A stretch of DNA of 64,000 bases, taken from contig NZ_JAPDOK010000007.1 in the NCBI RefSeq assembly GCF_026013415.1, positions 62,001-126,000 of the forward strand, given 5' to 3'. This DNA comes from Sphingomonas caeni (GTDB taxonomy: Bacteria > Pseudomonadota > Alphaproteobacteria > Sphingomonadales > Sphingomonadaceae). A program made the position numbers and the translations under genes. Positions 28,658 to 36,973 of this stretch are shown in pieces (position 1 is the stretch's first letter; each line of letters begins with the position of its first letter). The notes below the pieces were generated by a model. The model was given only the letters and a program-made list of their open reading frames with translations, was not told the DNA's origin and ran no database searches.

Positions 28658-29011
28658 ATGTCCGACAAGTCGCTGTCCTCGTGGAAGAATACCCTGATCG
28701 ACTATGTCCGTTCGGGGGAACCAGACCTCACCAACCGCCAGATGGCGCTGCTGATGCTGGTATATCTCGATCAAGGACCGCATACCGTGCGAGGGCTCGC
28801 GCGAGCGCTCAACGTATCGAAACCCGTTGTCACGCGCGCCTTGAATAGATTGGGTTCGCTCGGCTATCTGCGCCGCCAGCGCGATGATACCGACAAGCGC
28901 AACATCTTTGTCGCGCGCACCACGGAGGGGGCAGATTTTCTTGCAGAGTTCGGGCATTTCCTCGCGGGAGAATCCCTCAGCGAGCCGGTCGCCCGCAGGG
29001 CCCACGCGTAA
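28658..29011 (+). CDS. MarR-like winged-helix regulator
   Basis: 117 residues from the ATG at 28658 (in-frame GTGs at 28640 and 28649 are alternatives). A compact winged helix covers most of it: 'LTNRQMALLMLVYLDQGPHT', recognition helix 'LARALNVSKPVVTRALNRL' and wing 'GYLRRQRDDTDKRNIFVART'. It lacks the long dimerisation helices of full MarR proteins. It heads a run with the NlpC/P60-like gene and argC, with overlapping ends. Confidence 0.82.
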   Translation: MSDKSLSSWKNTLIDYVRSGEPDLTNRQMALLMLVYLDQGPHTVRGLARALNVSKPVVTRALNRLGSLGYLRRQRDDTDKRNIFVARTTEGADFLAEFGHFLAGESLSEPVARRAHA

Positions 29012-29684
29012 GCGCTTCTCGCTCACCGGTCTTTCCACGCGAGTCGATCCGAGGGTCGATGCAGTGCGCGGCGACCTGGCCGATGTGCGCCTCGCCGATC
29101 ATGTCTTCGCCCCGCATTATGCCGCGGCGATCCCCTGCAGCGCCGTGATCGCGGCACCCATCCTTGCCTCGCGGCAGGCGGACGGCGCTATTCTTTCCGA
29201 GATCCTGCCGGGCGAGGCGTTCGAGATGCTCGAACTCGCGACCGATTATGCCTGGGGCATCTGCACGGCGGACGGGGTCGTCGGCTTCGTCGCGCGCGGC
29301 GCGCTCGGCTATGACGATCCCGCAGCCCCTGCCCCGCCCGTTGCCGGCGATCCGGCGGACCTGGCCGAAACGCTGATCGGCGCGCCGGCCAAACCCGGCG
29401 GCCGTTCGCCCGCGGGGTTCGACGGTTCGGGTCTCGTCTTCTACGCGCTGACCCGCACCGGCCATGCCTGCCCGCGCTTCGCCGACCTGCAGGCGGCATC
29501 GGTGGGCAGCGCGGTGGCCAGTGACGTTCCCTTGTCGCGCGGCGACCTGATCTTCTTCGCGGATCATGCCGCGATCATGGCGGATGGCGAGCAGGCGATC
29601 CATGTCACCGATTCGGTCGTGCGCGAGCCGATCGAGGCGGTGGTGACCCGCTATGGCCCGATCACGGCGCGGCGGCACGCATGA
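28941..29684 (+). CDS. NlpC/P60-like protein lacking the catalytic cysteine
   Basis: Around 210-248 residues; the start is unclear. TTG at 28941 (with ggagggg 10 bp before) is used here, GTG at 29064 is the next option, and the conserved-looking part begins near 'RFSLTGLSTRVDPRVDAVRG'. Bacterial SH3-like segments precede an NlpC/P60 domain, a fold that cuts peptidoglycan stem peptides. The Cys motif should read D-C-S-G-L but here reads D-G-S-G-L (codon GGT, one base from TGT); the His is kept in 'FFADHAAIM'. It is therefore either a binding-only relative or a recent null mutant. It overlaps the MarR-like gene and, by ATGA, argC. Confidence 0.75.
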   Translation: MQSSGISSRENPSASRSPAGPTRKRFSLTGLSTRVDPRVDAVRGDLADVRLADHVFAPHYAAAIPCSAVIAAPILASRQADGAILSEILPGEAFEMLELATDYAWGICTADGVVGFVARGALGYDDPAAPAPPVAGDPADLAETLIGAPAKPGGRSPAGFDGSGLVFYALTRTGHACPRFADLQAASVGSAVASDVPLSRGDLIFFADHAAIMADGEQAIHVTDSVVREPIEAVVTRYGPITARRHA

Positions 29685-30622
29685 TCCGCGTTTTCATCGA
29701 TGGCGCCGCGGGCACGACCGGGCTCGAGATTCGCGAACGGCTGGCCGGCCGCAAGGAGATCGAGCAGATCACGCTCGACGACGCGACGCGCAAGAACAGC
29801 AAGAAGCGCAAGGAAGCGCTGAACGCGGCTGATTTCGTGATCCTGTGCCTGCCCGACGATGCGGCGCGCGAGGCGGTGGAGATGGTGACCAACCCGGCCA
29901 CGCGGATCATCGACGCGTCGAGCGCGCACCGTGTGGCCGAGGGCTGGACCTATGGCTTTGCCGAGCTCGAGCCGAGCCAGGCCGGCGCGATCGCGGGGGC
30001 GGCGCGGGTGACCAACCCGGGCTGCTACCCCACCGCCTTTCTCGCGCTGGTGCGTCCGCTGGTACGTGCTGGGCTGATTCCCGTCGATTTCCCGCTCAGC
30101 TACAATGCCGCCTCGGGCTATTCGGGCGGCGGGCGCAACATGATCGAGGAATTCGAGGACGAGACCAAGCGCGGACATACGCGCACAGCCTTCCGCGCCT
30201 ATGGCCTCGGCCTGGCGCACAAGCATGTGCCCGAGATGCAGAAGCATGCGCGGATGGAGCATCCGCCGATCTTCCTCCCCTCGGTCGCGCGCACCTATCG
30301 CGGGATGATCGGCGAGGTGCCGCTGCCGCTCCACGCGCTGCCGCGCAAGCCGTCGCTCGCGACGATCGAGACCGCGCTGGCCGATGCCTATAAGGATTCG
30401 GCGGTCGTGAAGCTGGTCCCCGCCGACGACACCCAGCTGATCATGATCGAGGAGAATGCCGGAACCGACCGGATGACGCTCCGCGTGTTCGGCAATGCCG
30501 AGCGCGGCCAGGCGCGGCTGGTGGCGACGCTCGACAATCTTGGCAAGGGCGCCGGGGGCGCGGCGGTGCAGAATCTCAACATCATGGCGGGGCTGGACCC
30601 GGTGGCAGGGCTGGTGCTTTAG
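29681..30622 (+). CDS. argC: N-acetyl-gamma-glutamyl-phosphate reductase
   Basis: 313 residues, the short (type 2) form. It reduces N-acetylglutamyl phosphate with NADPH in arginine synthesis. 'FIDGAAGTTGLEIRERL' is the NADP-binding start, the catalytic Cys is in 'VTNPGCYPTAF', and 'YNAASGYSGGGRNMIEEFE' and 'FLPSVARTYRGM' follow. The ATG overlaps the stop of the NlpC/P60-like gene, so translation is coupled. No other arg genes are adjacent. Confidence 0.95.
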   Translation: MIRVFIDGAAGTTGLEIRERLAGRKEIEQITLDDATRKNSKKRKEALNAADFVILCLPDDAAREAVEMVTNPATRIIDASSAHRVAEGWTYGFAELEPSQAGAIAGAARVTNPGCYPTAFLALVRPLVRAGLIPVDFPLSYNAASGYSGGGRNMIEEFEDETKRGHTRTAFRAYGLGLAHKHVPEMQKHARMEHPPIFLPSVARTYRGMIGEVPLPLHALPRKPSLATIETALADAYKDSAVVKLVPADDTQLIMIEENAGTDRMTLRVFGNAERGQARLVATLDNLGKGAGGAAVQNLNIMAGLDPVAGLVL

Positions 30623-30666
30623 GCCCCTCCTCGGCGAAGCGACGCGCTAGGCCACCCCTTTCTACC

Positions 30667-30755
30667 GTCATCCTGAACTTGTTTCAGGGTCCATTCCTCC
30701 GCGCGCGACGGCATCGCTTGTTGCACCGTGGATGCTGAAACAAGTTCAGCATGAC
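30667..30755. repeat. 89-bp inverted repeat 'gtcatcctgaacttgtttcag' type (R3)
   Basis: The left arm 'gtcatcctgaacttgtttca' and the right arm 'tgaaacaagttcagcatgac' pair over about 21 bp with one mismatch. It sits in the argC-zwf spacer. It shares the 'gtcat...atgac' ends with R1 but not the interior. Confidence 0.8.
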
Positions 30756-30862
30756 GGAAGGTACGGGTGGTGGGATCAAGGGCGAGGCCGTTGTTACGGC
30801 TTGATCTTTCACTAACATTCGTGTCGAGCAGGTCTCGCAAACGAAAGAGGATTGCGCGCCTG

Positions 30863-32320
30863 ATGTCCCAGCCTGTCGGCAAGTTGCTGCTGTTCGGAGC
30901 CACGGGCGATCTCGCGCAGCGGATGCTGCTTCCCTCGCTCTATGGCCTCCACGCCGACGGGTTGCTGCCCGAGGGGCTGACGATCACCGGCACCGCGCGC
31001 TCGGATCATGACGATGCCGCGTACCGCGATTTCGCGGCCCGCGCGCTCGACGAATTCCTGCCTGCCGACCGCAAGGATGACAGCGCTGTCGGTAAGTTCC
31101 TCGAACGATTGAATTATCAACCGCTCGATGCCTCGAAGACCGAGGGGTTCGCCGCGCTCGCGGACAAGCTCGGCGACATCTCGCACGGGCTCGCCATCTT
31201 CCTGTCGACCGCGCCCTGGCTGTTCGGGCCGACTATCATGGGGCTCGAGGCGGCGGGGTTGGCGGGGCACAATGTCCGCATCGGACTCGAAAAGCCGCTG
31301 GGCAAGGATCTCCAGTCGAGCCGCGAGATCAACGATATCGTCGCCTCCGCCTTTCCCGAGGAGCGGACCTTCCGAATCGACCATTATCTCGGGAAGGAGA
31401 CCGTCCAGAACATCCTGGCGCTGCGATTCGGCAATTCGCTGTTCGAGCCGGTGTGGAACGCGCAGGGCATCGATCACGTCCAGATCACGATTTCGGAGAC
31501 GGTCGGGCTCGAGGGGCGGACCAGCTATTACGAGGAATCGGGCGCGCTGAGGGACATGGTGCAGAACCATATGCTCCAGCTGGTCGCGCTGATCGCGATG
31601 GAGCCCCCTGCCCGCTTCGACGGCACCGCGATCCGCGACGAGAAGGTCAAGGTGCTGCGATCGCTGCGCAAGATCGCGGTGAACGAAGCGGCGAACCTGA
31701 CGGTCACCGGGCAATATGGTGCTGGCGCGTCCAAGGGCGAGATCGTCGATGGCTATACCGACGAGCTGGGCAAGGCATCGAACACCGAGACCTTCGTCGC
31801 GATCAAGGCGCATGTCGACAATTGGCGCTGGCAGGGCGTGCCCTTCTATCTGCGCACCGGAAAGCGGCTTGCGGAGCGGCGCAGCGAGATCGTCGTCCAG
31901 TTCAAGCCGGTGCCGCATTCGATCTTCTCGGAGCGCGGCGGGCAGCTGCATGCCAACAAGCTCGTCATCCGGCTCCAGCCCGAGGAATATATCCGCCTGC
32001 TGGTGATGGCGAAGCAGCCCGGGCTCGACCGCGACGGAATCCGGTTGCGCGAGGTGCCGCTCAACCTGTCGCTCGACACCGAATTCGCGGGGACGCGGCG
32101 GCGGATCGCCTATGAGCGGCTGCTGCTCGACCTGATCGAAGGCGACCCGACTTTGTTCGTCCGCCGCGACGAGGTGGAGGCGCAATGGGAGTGGATCGAC
32201 CAGATCCGCGCCGGCTGGGAGGCGAATGACGTCAAGCCCAAGCCCTATGCCTCGGGCAATTGGGGGCCCTCGGCAGGAATCGCGCTGACCGAGCGTGACG
32301 GCGTGACGTGGAACGAATAG
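30863..32320 (+). CDS. zwf: Glucose-6-phosphate dehydrogenase
   Basis: 485 residues from the ATG at 30863. It oxidises glucose-6-phosphate to 6-phosphogluconolactone with NADP, the entry to the Entner-Doudoroff route. The coenzyme site is 'LLLFGATGDLAQRMLLPSL', the substrate site 'FRIDHYLGKETVQN', and 'GLEKPLGKDLQSS' lies between them. Length is typical. First gene of the plus-strand operon zwf-pgl-edd-glk-eda. Confidence 0.97.
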   Translation: MSQPVGKLLLFGATGDLAQRMLLPSLYGLHADGLLPEGLTITGTARSDHDDAAYRDFAARALDEFLPADRKDDSAVGKFLERLNYQPLDASKTEGFAALADKLGDISHGLAIFLSTAPWLFGPTIMGLEAAGLAGHNVRIGLEKPLGKDLQSSREINDIVASAFPEERTFRIDHYLGKETVQNILALRFGNSLFEPVWNAQGIDHVQITISETVGLEGRTSYYEESGALRDMVQNHMLQLVALIAMEPPARFDGTAIRDEKVKVLRSLRKIAVNEAANLTVTGQYGAGASKGEIVDGYTDELGKASNTETFVAIKAHVDNWRWQGVPFYLRTGKRLAERRSEIVVQFKPVPHSIFSERGGQLHANKLVIRLQPEEYIRLLVMAKQPGLDRDGIRLREVPLNLSLDTEFAGTRRRIAYERLLLDLIEGDPTLFVRRDEVEAQWEWIDQIRAGWEANDVKPKPYASGNWGPSAGIALTERDGVTWNE

Positions 32321-32374
32321 GCCCCGCCAACGCGTTTCGCGCGTGAGGGCCAATGAAATGACGCTGGAGTGGAA

Positions 32375-33079
32375 ATGACCGAGATCGAATGGTGGGAATA
32401 TGACGATGCCGACGAGATGGCCGAGGCCGTCGCGGGGGATATCGGCTTCATCATCGAGAGCGCGATCGATGCGCGGGGCGCCGCTGTGGTGGCGCTCGCC
32501 GGCGGCAAGACGCCGCTGCCGATCTACGAGAAGCTCGCCCAGAACAAGATCGAATGGAAGCGGGTGACGATCATCCCGGGCGACGACCGCATCGTCCCGC
32601 TGGGCGATCCGCTGTCGAACGTCACCGCGATCGCCAAGATCTTCCTGCCCAAAGGCGCGCGGGTGATCCCGCTGGTGAGCGATAAGGCCCCCGATTACAA
32701 GGCGGCGGGGCGCTCGGCCGATGCGCTGCTCCAGGACCTGCACTGGCCGCTCGACCTGTGCCTGCTCGGCATCGGCAGCGACGGGCATGCCGCGTCGATC
32801 TTCCCGGGGCCGGACTATGACGAGGCGCTCAACGGGCCCAAGGAGCGCCGCGCCTTGGGCGTGATGCCCGAGCCGCTGCCGCCCGAGGCGCCGGTCGCCC
32901 GGGTAACGCTCAGCCGCAACGCGATCATTTCCGCGAAGGCGCTGATGATCGCGATCACCGGACAGCAGAAGCGCGACGTGCTCGAGGCCGCGATCGCCGA
33001 GGGCGCCTCCTCCTCTTACCCCGCCGGCCGCATCCTCGCCGATGTCGAGCTGCCGCTGGACGTGCACTGGGCCCCCTGA
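32375..33079 (+). CDS. pgl: 6-phosphogluconolactonase
   Basis: 234 residues from the ATG at 32375, with 'ggag' 5-8 bp upstream. It hydrolyses 6-phosphogluconolactone to 6-phosphogluconate. 'VVALAGGKTPLPIYEKLA' and 'LCLLGIGSDGHAASIFPG' are the family's two sugar-phosphate-binding motifs. The TGA stop overlaps the edd start (TGATG). Confidence 0.95.
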   Translation: MTEIEWWEYDDADEMAEAVAGDIGFIIESAIDARGAAVVALAGGKTPLPIYEKLAQNKIEWKRVTIIPGDDRIVPLGDPLSNVTAIAKIFLPKGARVIPLVSDKAPDYKAAGRSADALLQDLHWPLDLCLLGIGSDGHAASIFPGPDYDEALNGPKERRALGVMPEPLPPEAPVARVTLSRNAIISAKALMIAITGQQKRDVLEAAIAEGASSSYPAGRILADVELPLDVHWAP

Positions 33080-34899
33080 TGCCGCTCCACTCCGAAATCG
33101 CTGCCGTTACGGACCGTGTGATCGAGCGATCGAAGGAGAAGCGCGCCCAGTATCTGGCGATGATCGCGCGCGAGCGGGAGAGCGGGAACGACCGGCCGCG
33201 GCTGGGCTGCGCCAACCTGGCGCACGCCTATGCGGGCACCGACGAGCAGCGCGAGCAGCTCAAGGCCGGGCGCTCGATGAACATCGGGATCGTCACCGCC
33301 TATAACGACCTGCTCTCTGCGCACGCGACCTATTACCGTTACCCCGAGCAGATGAAGGTCTGGGCGCACGAGGCCGGCGCCACCGCGCAGGTCGCGGGCG
33401 GGGTGCCCGCGATGTGCGACGGGGTGACGCAGGGCTATCAGGGGATGGAACTCTCGCTGTTCAGCCGCGATACGATCGCGCTTGGGACCGCGGTGGCGCT
33501 CAGCCACCGCACCTTCGAAGGCGCAGCGCTGCTCGGCATCTGCGACAAGATCGTGCCGGGACTGCTGATCGGGGCGCTGCGCTTCGGGCATCTGCCGATG
33601 GTGTTGATCCCCGGCGGGCCGATGCGATCCGGCCTGTCGAACAAGGAGAAGGCCGCGGTCCGCGAGCAATATGCCGAGGGCAAGGTGAGCCGCGACGTGC
33701 TGCTCGAGGCCGAGATTGCGGCGTACCACTCCAAGGGCACCTGCACCTTTTACGGCACCGCCAATTCGAACCAGATGATGATGGAGGCGATGGGCCTCCA
33801 TATCCCTGGCGCCGCCTTCGCCAACCCGGGCACCAAGCTGCGCCAGGAACTGACCCGCGCCGCGGTCCACCGGCTCGCCGAGATCGGCTGGAACGGCAAC
33901 GAGTATCGCGGCCTGGGCGAGATCGTCGACGAGAAGGCAGTCGTGAACGCCGCCATCGCCCTGCTCGCGACGGGGGGCTCGACCAACCATCTGATCCACT
34001 TGCCCGCGATCGCGCGCGCCGCGGGGATCGCGATCGACTGGGACGATTTCGACCGGCTGTCGCGCACCGTGCCGCTGCTCAGCCGCGTCTACCCCAACGG
34101 ATCGGCGGACGTGAACGCATTCGAGGATGCCGGCGGCCCGGCCTTCGTGATCCGCGAGCTGCTGCGCGGCGGGCTGATGCATGCCGATGTCGCGACCATC
34201 GCTTCGGACGGGATGGCAGCCTATGCTCGGAAGCCTTTGATCGAGGACGGCAAGCTCGTCTGGCACGAGCTTCCCGCCAAGAGCGGCGATGACAGCGTTA
34301 TCGCGACGCTTGACGCGCCCTTCTCGCCTGAGGGCGGCTTCCGCATCCTCAAGGGCAATCTCGGCCGCGCCTGCATCAAGGTCTCCGCGGTCGAGCGCGA
34401 GCGCTGGACGATCGAGGCGCCGTGCCGGGTGTTTTCGGACCAGGCGAGCGTGCAGGACGCGTTCAAGGCAGGCGAACTGGATCGCGACGTGATCGTCGTG
34501 GTCCGTTTCCAGGGACCCAAGGCGAACGGGATGCCCGAGCTGCACAAGCTCACCCCGCCGCTGGGCGTGCTCCAGAATCGCGGGTTCAAGGTGGCGCTGG
34601 TGACCGACGGGCGGATGTCGGGCGCGTCGGGCAAGGTGCCGTGCGCGATCCATCTCAGCCCCGAAGCGCTGGGCGGCGGCCCGATCGGCAAGTTGCGCGA
34701 CGGCGATGTCGTTCGCGTCTGTGCCGAGCAGGGCGTGCTGACCGCGTTGGTCGAGGCGGGCGAGTGGGAGGCGCGCGAACAGGCCGCCCCGCCCCTGCCC
34801 GCCGACGGCACGGGCCGCGAATTGTTCGCGATGATGCGATTGGGCGCCGACGAAGCCGAATTAGGGGCATCGGCGATGCTCGCAGCAGCGCAATTATGA
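33079..34899 (+). CDS. edd: Phosphogluconate dehydratase
   Basis: 606 residues, IlvD/Edd family Fe-S enzyme that converts 6-phosphogluconate to KDPG. Cluster cysteines are in 'PAMCDGVTQGYQGMELSL', 'LLGICDKIVPG' and 'SKGTCTFYGTANSNQ', and the C-terminal domain has 'TDGRMSGASGKVPCAIH'. This enzyme, with eda, commits the cell to the Entner-Doudoroff path. Followed after 69 bp by glk, with a stem-loop in between. Confidence 0.97.
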   Translation: MPLHSEIAAVTDRVIERSKEKRAQYLAMIARERESGNDRPRLGCANLAHAYAGTDEQREQLKAGRSMNIGIVTAYNDLLSAHATYYRYPEQMKVWAHEAGATAQVAGGVPAMCDGVTQGYQGMELSLFSRDTIALGTAVALSHRTFEGAALLGICDKIVPGLLIGALRFGHLPMVLIPGGPMRSGLSNKEKAAVREQYAEGKVSRDVLLEAEIAAYHSKGTCTFYGTANSNQMMMEAMGLHIPGAAFANPGTKLRQELTRAAVHRLAEIGWNGNEYRGLGEIVDEKAVVNAAIALLATGGSTNHLIHLPAIARAAGIAIDWDDFDRLSRTVPLLSRVYPNGSADVNAFEDAGGPAFVIRELLRGGLMHADVATIASDGMAAYARKPLIEDGKLVWHELPAKSGDDSVIATLDAPFSPEGGFRILKGNLGRACIKVSAVERERWTIEAPCRVFSDQASVQDAFKAGELDRDVIVVVRFQGPKANGMPELHKLTPPLGVLQNRGFKVALVTDGRMSGASGKVPCAIHLSPEALGGGPIGKLRDGDVVRVCAEQGVLTALVEAGEWEAREQAAPPLPADGTGRELFAMMRLGADEAELGASAMLAAAQL

Positions 34900-34909
34900 T
34901 TTAAGGGTG

Positions 34910-34941
34910 CGGCCGTTCCTGTCCGGGGAGGCGAACGGCCG
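34910..34941 (+). other. Stem-loop between edd and glk
   Basis: 'cggccgttc' (34910-34918) and 'gaacggccg' (34933-34941) form an exact 9-bp stem with a 14-nt loop and no T-run. It may protect or process the polycistronic mRNA and set different levels for the upstream and downstream genes. Confidence 0.55.
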
Positions 34942-34968
34942 ATGGAAAAGAGAGCGTAGGGAGAGGGC

Positions 34969-35937
34969 ATGGAAGTCGTCGCGGTCGATATTGGGGGAAC
35001 GCACGCACGCTTCGCGATCGCGGAGGTTGCGGATGGCCGCGTCGTCTCGATCCAGCATGAATCGACGCAAAAGGTGGCGCACCATCCCAGCCTCCAGCTC
35101 GCCTGGCAGGCCTATGGCGAGACGCTGGGGCGCACGCTGCCTCCCGCCGCCGCCATCGCGGTCGCTTCGCCGATCAACGACGAGCTGATCAAGCTCACCA
35201 ACAATCCGTGGATCATCCGCCCCAAGCTGATCCCCGAACGGCTGGGTGCCGAGACCTGGACGCTCGTCAACGATTTCGCCGCGATCGGCCATGCGGTGGC
35301 GCAGCTGGGCGACGAGGCGTTCGTTCATGTTTGCGGTCCGGAGACAACGTTGCCGGACCGCGGCTCGATCACCGTGTGCGGCCCCGGCACCGGGCTCGGT
35401 GTGGCGCAGATCTTCCGCCACGATGCCGGCTATCACATCATCGCGACCGAGGGCGGGCATATCGATTTCGCCCCGCTGGACGCGATCGAGGACACGCTGG
35501 TCAAGCGGCTGCGCAAGGATTTCACGCGCGTTTCAACCGAACGCGTGGTCGCGGGGCCAGGCATCGTCGCCATCTACGAGACGCTCGCCGAGATCGAGGG
35601 GCGCGCGGTCCACCGGATGGACAACAAGCAGATCTGGGACCTGGCCTTTGAGGGCAAGGACAGCCTCGCGGTCGCGGCGATGGACCGCTTCTGCCTGAGC
35701 CTCGGCGCGGTCGCCGGCGACCTCGCGCTGACGCACGGGCCGTGCGGCGTGGTGATCGCGGGCGGATTGGGCTTGCGGCTGAAGGACCATCTGCTGCAAT
35801 CGGGCTTTGGCGAGCGCTTCGTCGCCAAGGGAAGGTTCCGCAATCTGATGGCCTCGATACCTGTGAAACTGATCACCCATCCCCAGCCCGGCCTGTACGG
35901 CGCCGCCGCCGCCTTTGCGCAGGAGCATGCGCATTGA
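34969..35937 (+). CDS. glk: Glucokinase
   Basis: 322 residues, bacterial glucokinase of the Glk (E. coli) family. It phosphorylates glucose with ATP to feed zwf. The phosphate loop is 'EVVAVDIGGTHARFAIAEV'; 'VNDFAAIGHAVAQLG' holds the catalytic Asp, and 'CGPGTGLGVAQIF' and 'EGGHIDFAPLD' are the sugar-site motifs. 'gagagggc' lies just before the ATG. Its end overlaps eda as TTGA. Confidence 0.95.
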   Translation: MEVVAVDIGGTHARFAIAEVADGRVVSIQHESTQKVAHHPSLQLAWQAYGETLGRTLPPAAAIAVASPINDELIKLTNNPWIIRPKLIPERLGAETWTLVNDFAAIGHAVAQLGDEAFVHVCGPETTLPDRGSITVCGPGTGLGVAQIFRHDAGYHIIATEGGHIDFAPLDAIEDTLVKRLRKDFTRVSTERVVAGPGIVAIYETLAEIEGRAVHRMDNKQIWDLAFEGKDSLAVAAMDRFCLSLGAVAGDLALTHGPCGVVIAGGLGLRLKDHLLQSGFGERFVAKGRFRNLMASIPVKLITHPQPGLYGAAAAFAQEHAH

Positions 35938-36542
35938 GCGAGATCGAGACCATCATGCGCACCAGCGCGGTGATCCCGGTGCTGGTGATCGAGGATGCCG
36001 CGACCGCCAGGCCGCTCGCCGAGGCGCTGGTCGCCGGGGGGCTGCGCGTGCTCGAGGTGACAATGCGTACCGCCGCCGCGCTCGACGCGATCCGCGAGAT
36101 GAAGCAGGTGCCTGGCGCGATCGTCGGGGCAGGCACGGTGGTCAACGCCGACCAGTTCGAGCAGGTGATGAAGGCTGGTGCCGAATTCATTGTTTCGCCA
36201 GGGCTTACCGAGCGGCTGGGCGAGGCGATCACCGGCAGCGGCGTGCCGTTCCTGCCGGGCGTCGCCACCGCGGGCGACGTGATGCGCGGGCTCGATCTGG
36301 GGCTCCAGCATTTCAAATTCTTCCCGGCCGAGACCTCGGGCGGATTGAAGGCGCTCAAGGCGCTCGCCGCGCCCTTCTACCAGTGCAAGTTCTGCCCGAC
36401 CGGCGGGATCACCGCGGCGACCGCGCCCGAATGGCTGGCGTTCGATCCGGTGCTGTGCGTGGGCGGGAGCTGGGTGACGCCCAAGGGGGCGAGCATGGCC
36501 GAGGTGGAGACGCTGGCTAAGGAAGCGGCGGGGCTTCGGTAA
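35934..36542 (+). CDS. eda: KDPG aldolase (Eda)
   Basis: 202 residues from the TTG at 35934, preferred because it overlaps the glk stop (TTGA) and gives the usual short leader before 'ETIMRTSAVIPVLVI'; an ATG lies 7 codons later. It cleaves KDPG to pyruvate and glyceraldehyde-3-phosphate. 'VAGGLRVLEVTMRT' holds the catalytic Glu, 'GAGTVV' follows, and the Schiff-base Lys is in 'FKFFPAE', next to 'KFCPTGGI'. Last step of the pathway encoded by this operon. Confidence 0.95.
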   Translation: MSEIETIMRTSAVIPVLVIEDAATARPLAEALVAGGLRVLEVTMRTAAALDAIREMKQVPGAIVGAGTVVNADQFEQVMKAGAEFIVSPGLTERLGEAITGSGVPFLPGVATAGDVMRGLDLGLQHFKFFPAETSGGLKALKALAAPFYQCKFCPTGGITAATAPEWLAFDPVLCVGGSWVTPKGASMAEVETLAKEAAGLR

Positions 36543-36961
36543 TGCGCGCAGGCTTTGCTGGCGTCGAGATCGATGTGCCTGCCGGCTGGCTCGATATTAC
36601 CGACGACCTTGACGACGACCCACCTCCGACACTGGCTCGGGAGGATGGTGTCGGGGCGATCCAGTTCAGTATAGCATGGTACGAGTCCGGTGCGCTGCCG
36701 GGCATCGACGAAGTAGCCCTTCAGCAGATGCTCTGGTCACGATTTGGTTCGCCGACGGTAACCGAACAGACATGTCCGCATCTGGTCGTCGGCACTGACA
36801 CAATGATGGAGGATAACAGGCTGGGCGCCTGGTACGTCAGCGATGGCGCGAGCGTGGCTTTCGTCACCTATGTTGGAGAGGCTACCGACCCGGCATCTGC
36901 CGGGGAGTTGGCGGATGCCCGGGGCATCGCTTGCTCGCTGAGATTCCCAGGAACTCCCTAA
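36542..36961 (+). CDS. Hypothetical protein attached to the Entner-Doudoroff operon
   Basis: 139 residues; the ATG overlaps the eda stop (TAATG), so it is likely co-translated. There is no signal peptide. The sequence is acidic and beta-rich ('GVEIDVPAGWLDITDDLDDD', 'GAWYVSDGASVAFVTYVGEA') and resembles small immunity-like or DUF1795-like proteins only in general character. Codon use and GC content are clearly lower than in the pathway genes, pointing to later arrival. The family is not recognised. Confidence 0.65.
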   Translation: MRAGFAGVEIDVPAGWLDITDDLDDDPPPTLAREDGVGAIQFSIAWYESGALPGIDEVALQQMLWSRFGSPTVTEQTCPHLVVGTDTMMEDNRLGAWYVSDGASVAFVTYVGEATDPASAGELADARGIACSLRFPGTP

Positions 36962-36973
36962 CTCGCGCTACTC

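Noticed and set aside
30812..33067. 751-codon minus-strand frame opposite zwf and pgl
   Set aside because: Antisense shadow of two clear enzymes; no motif or ribosome site.
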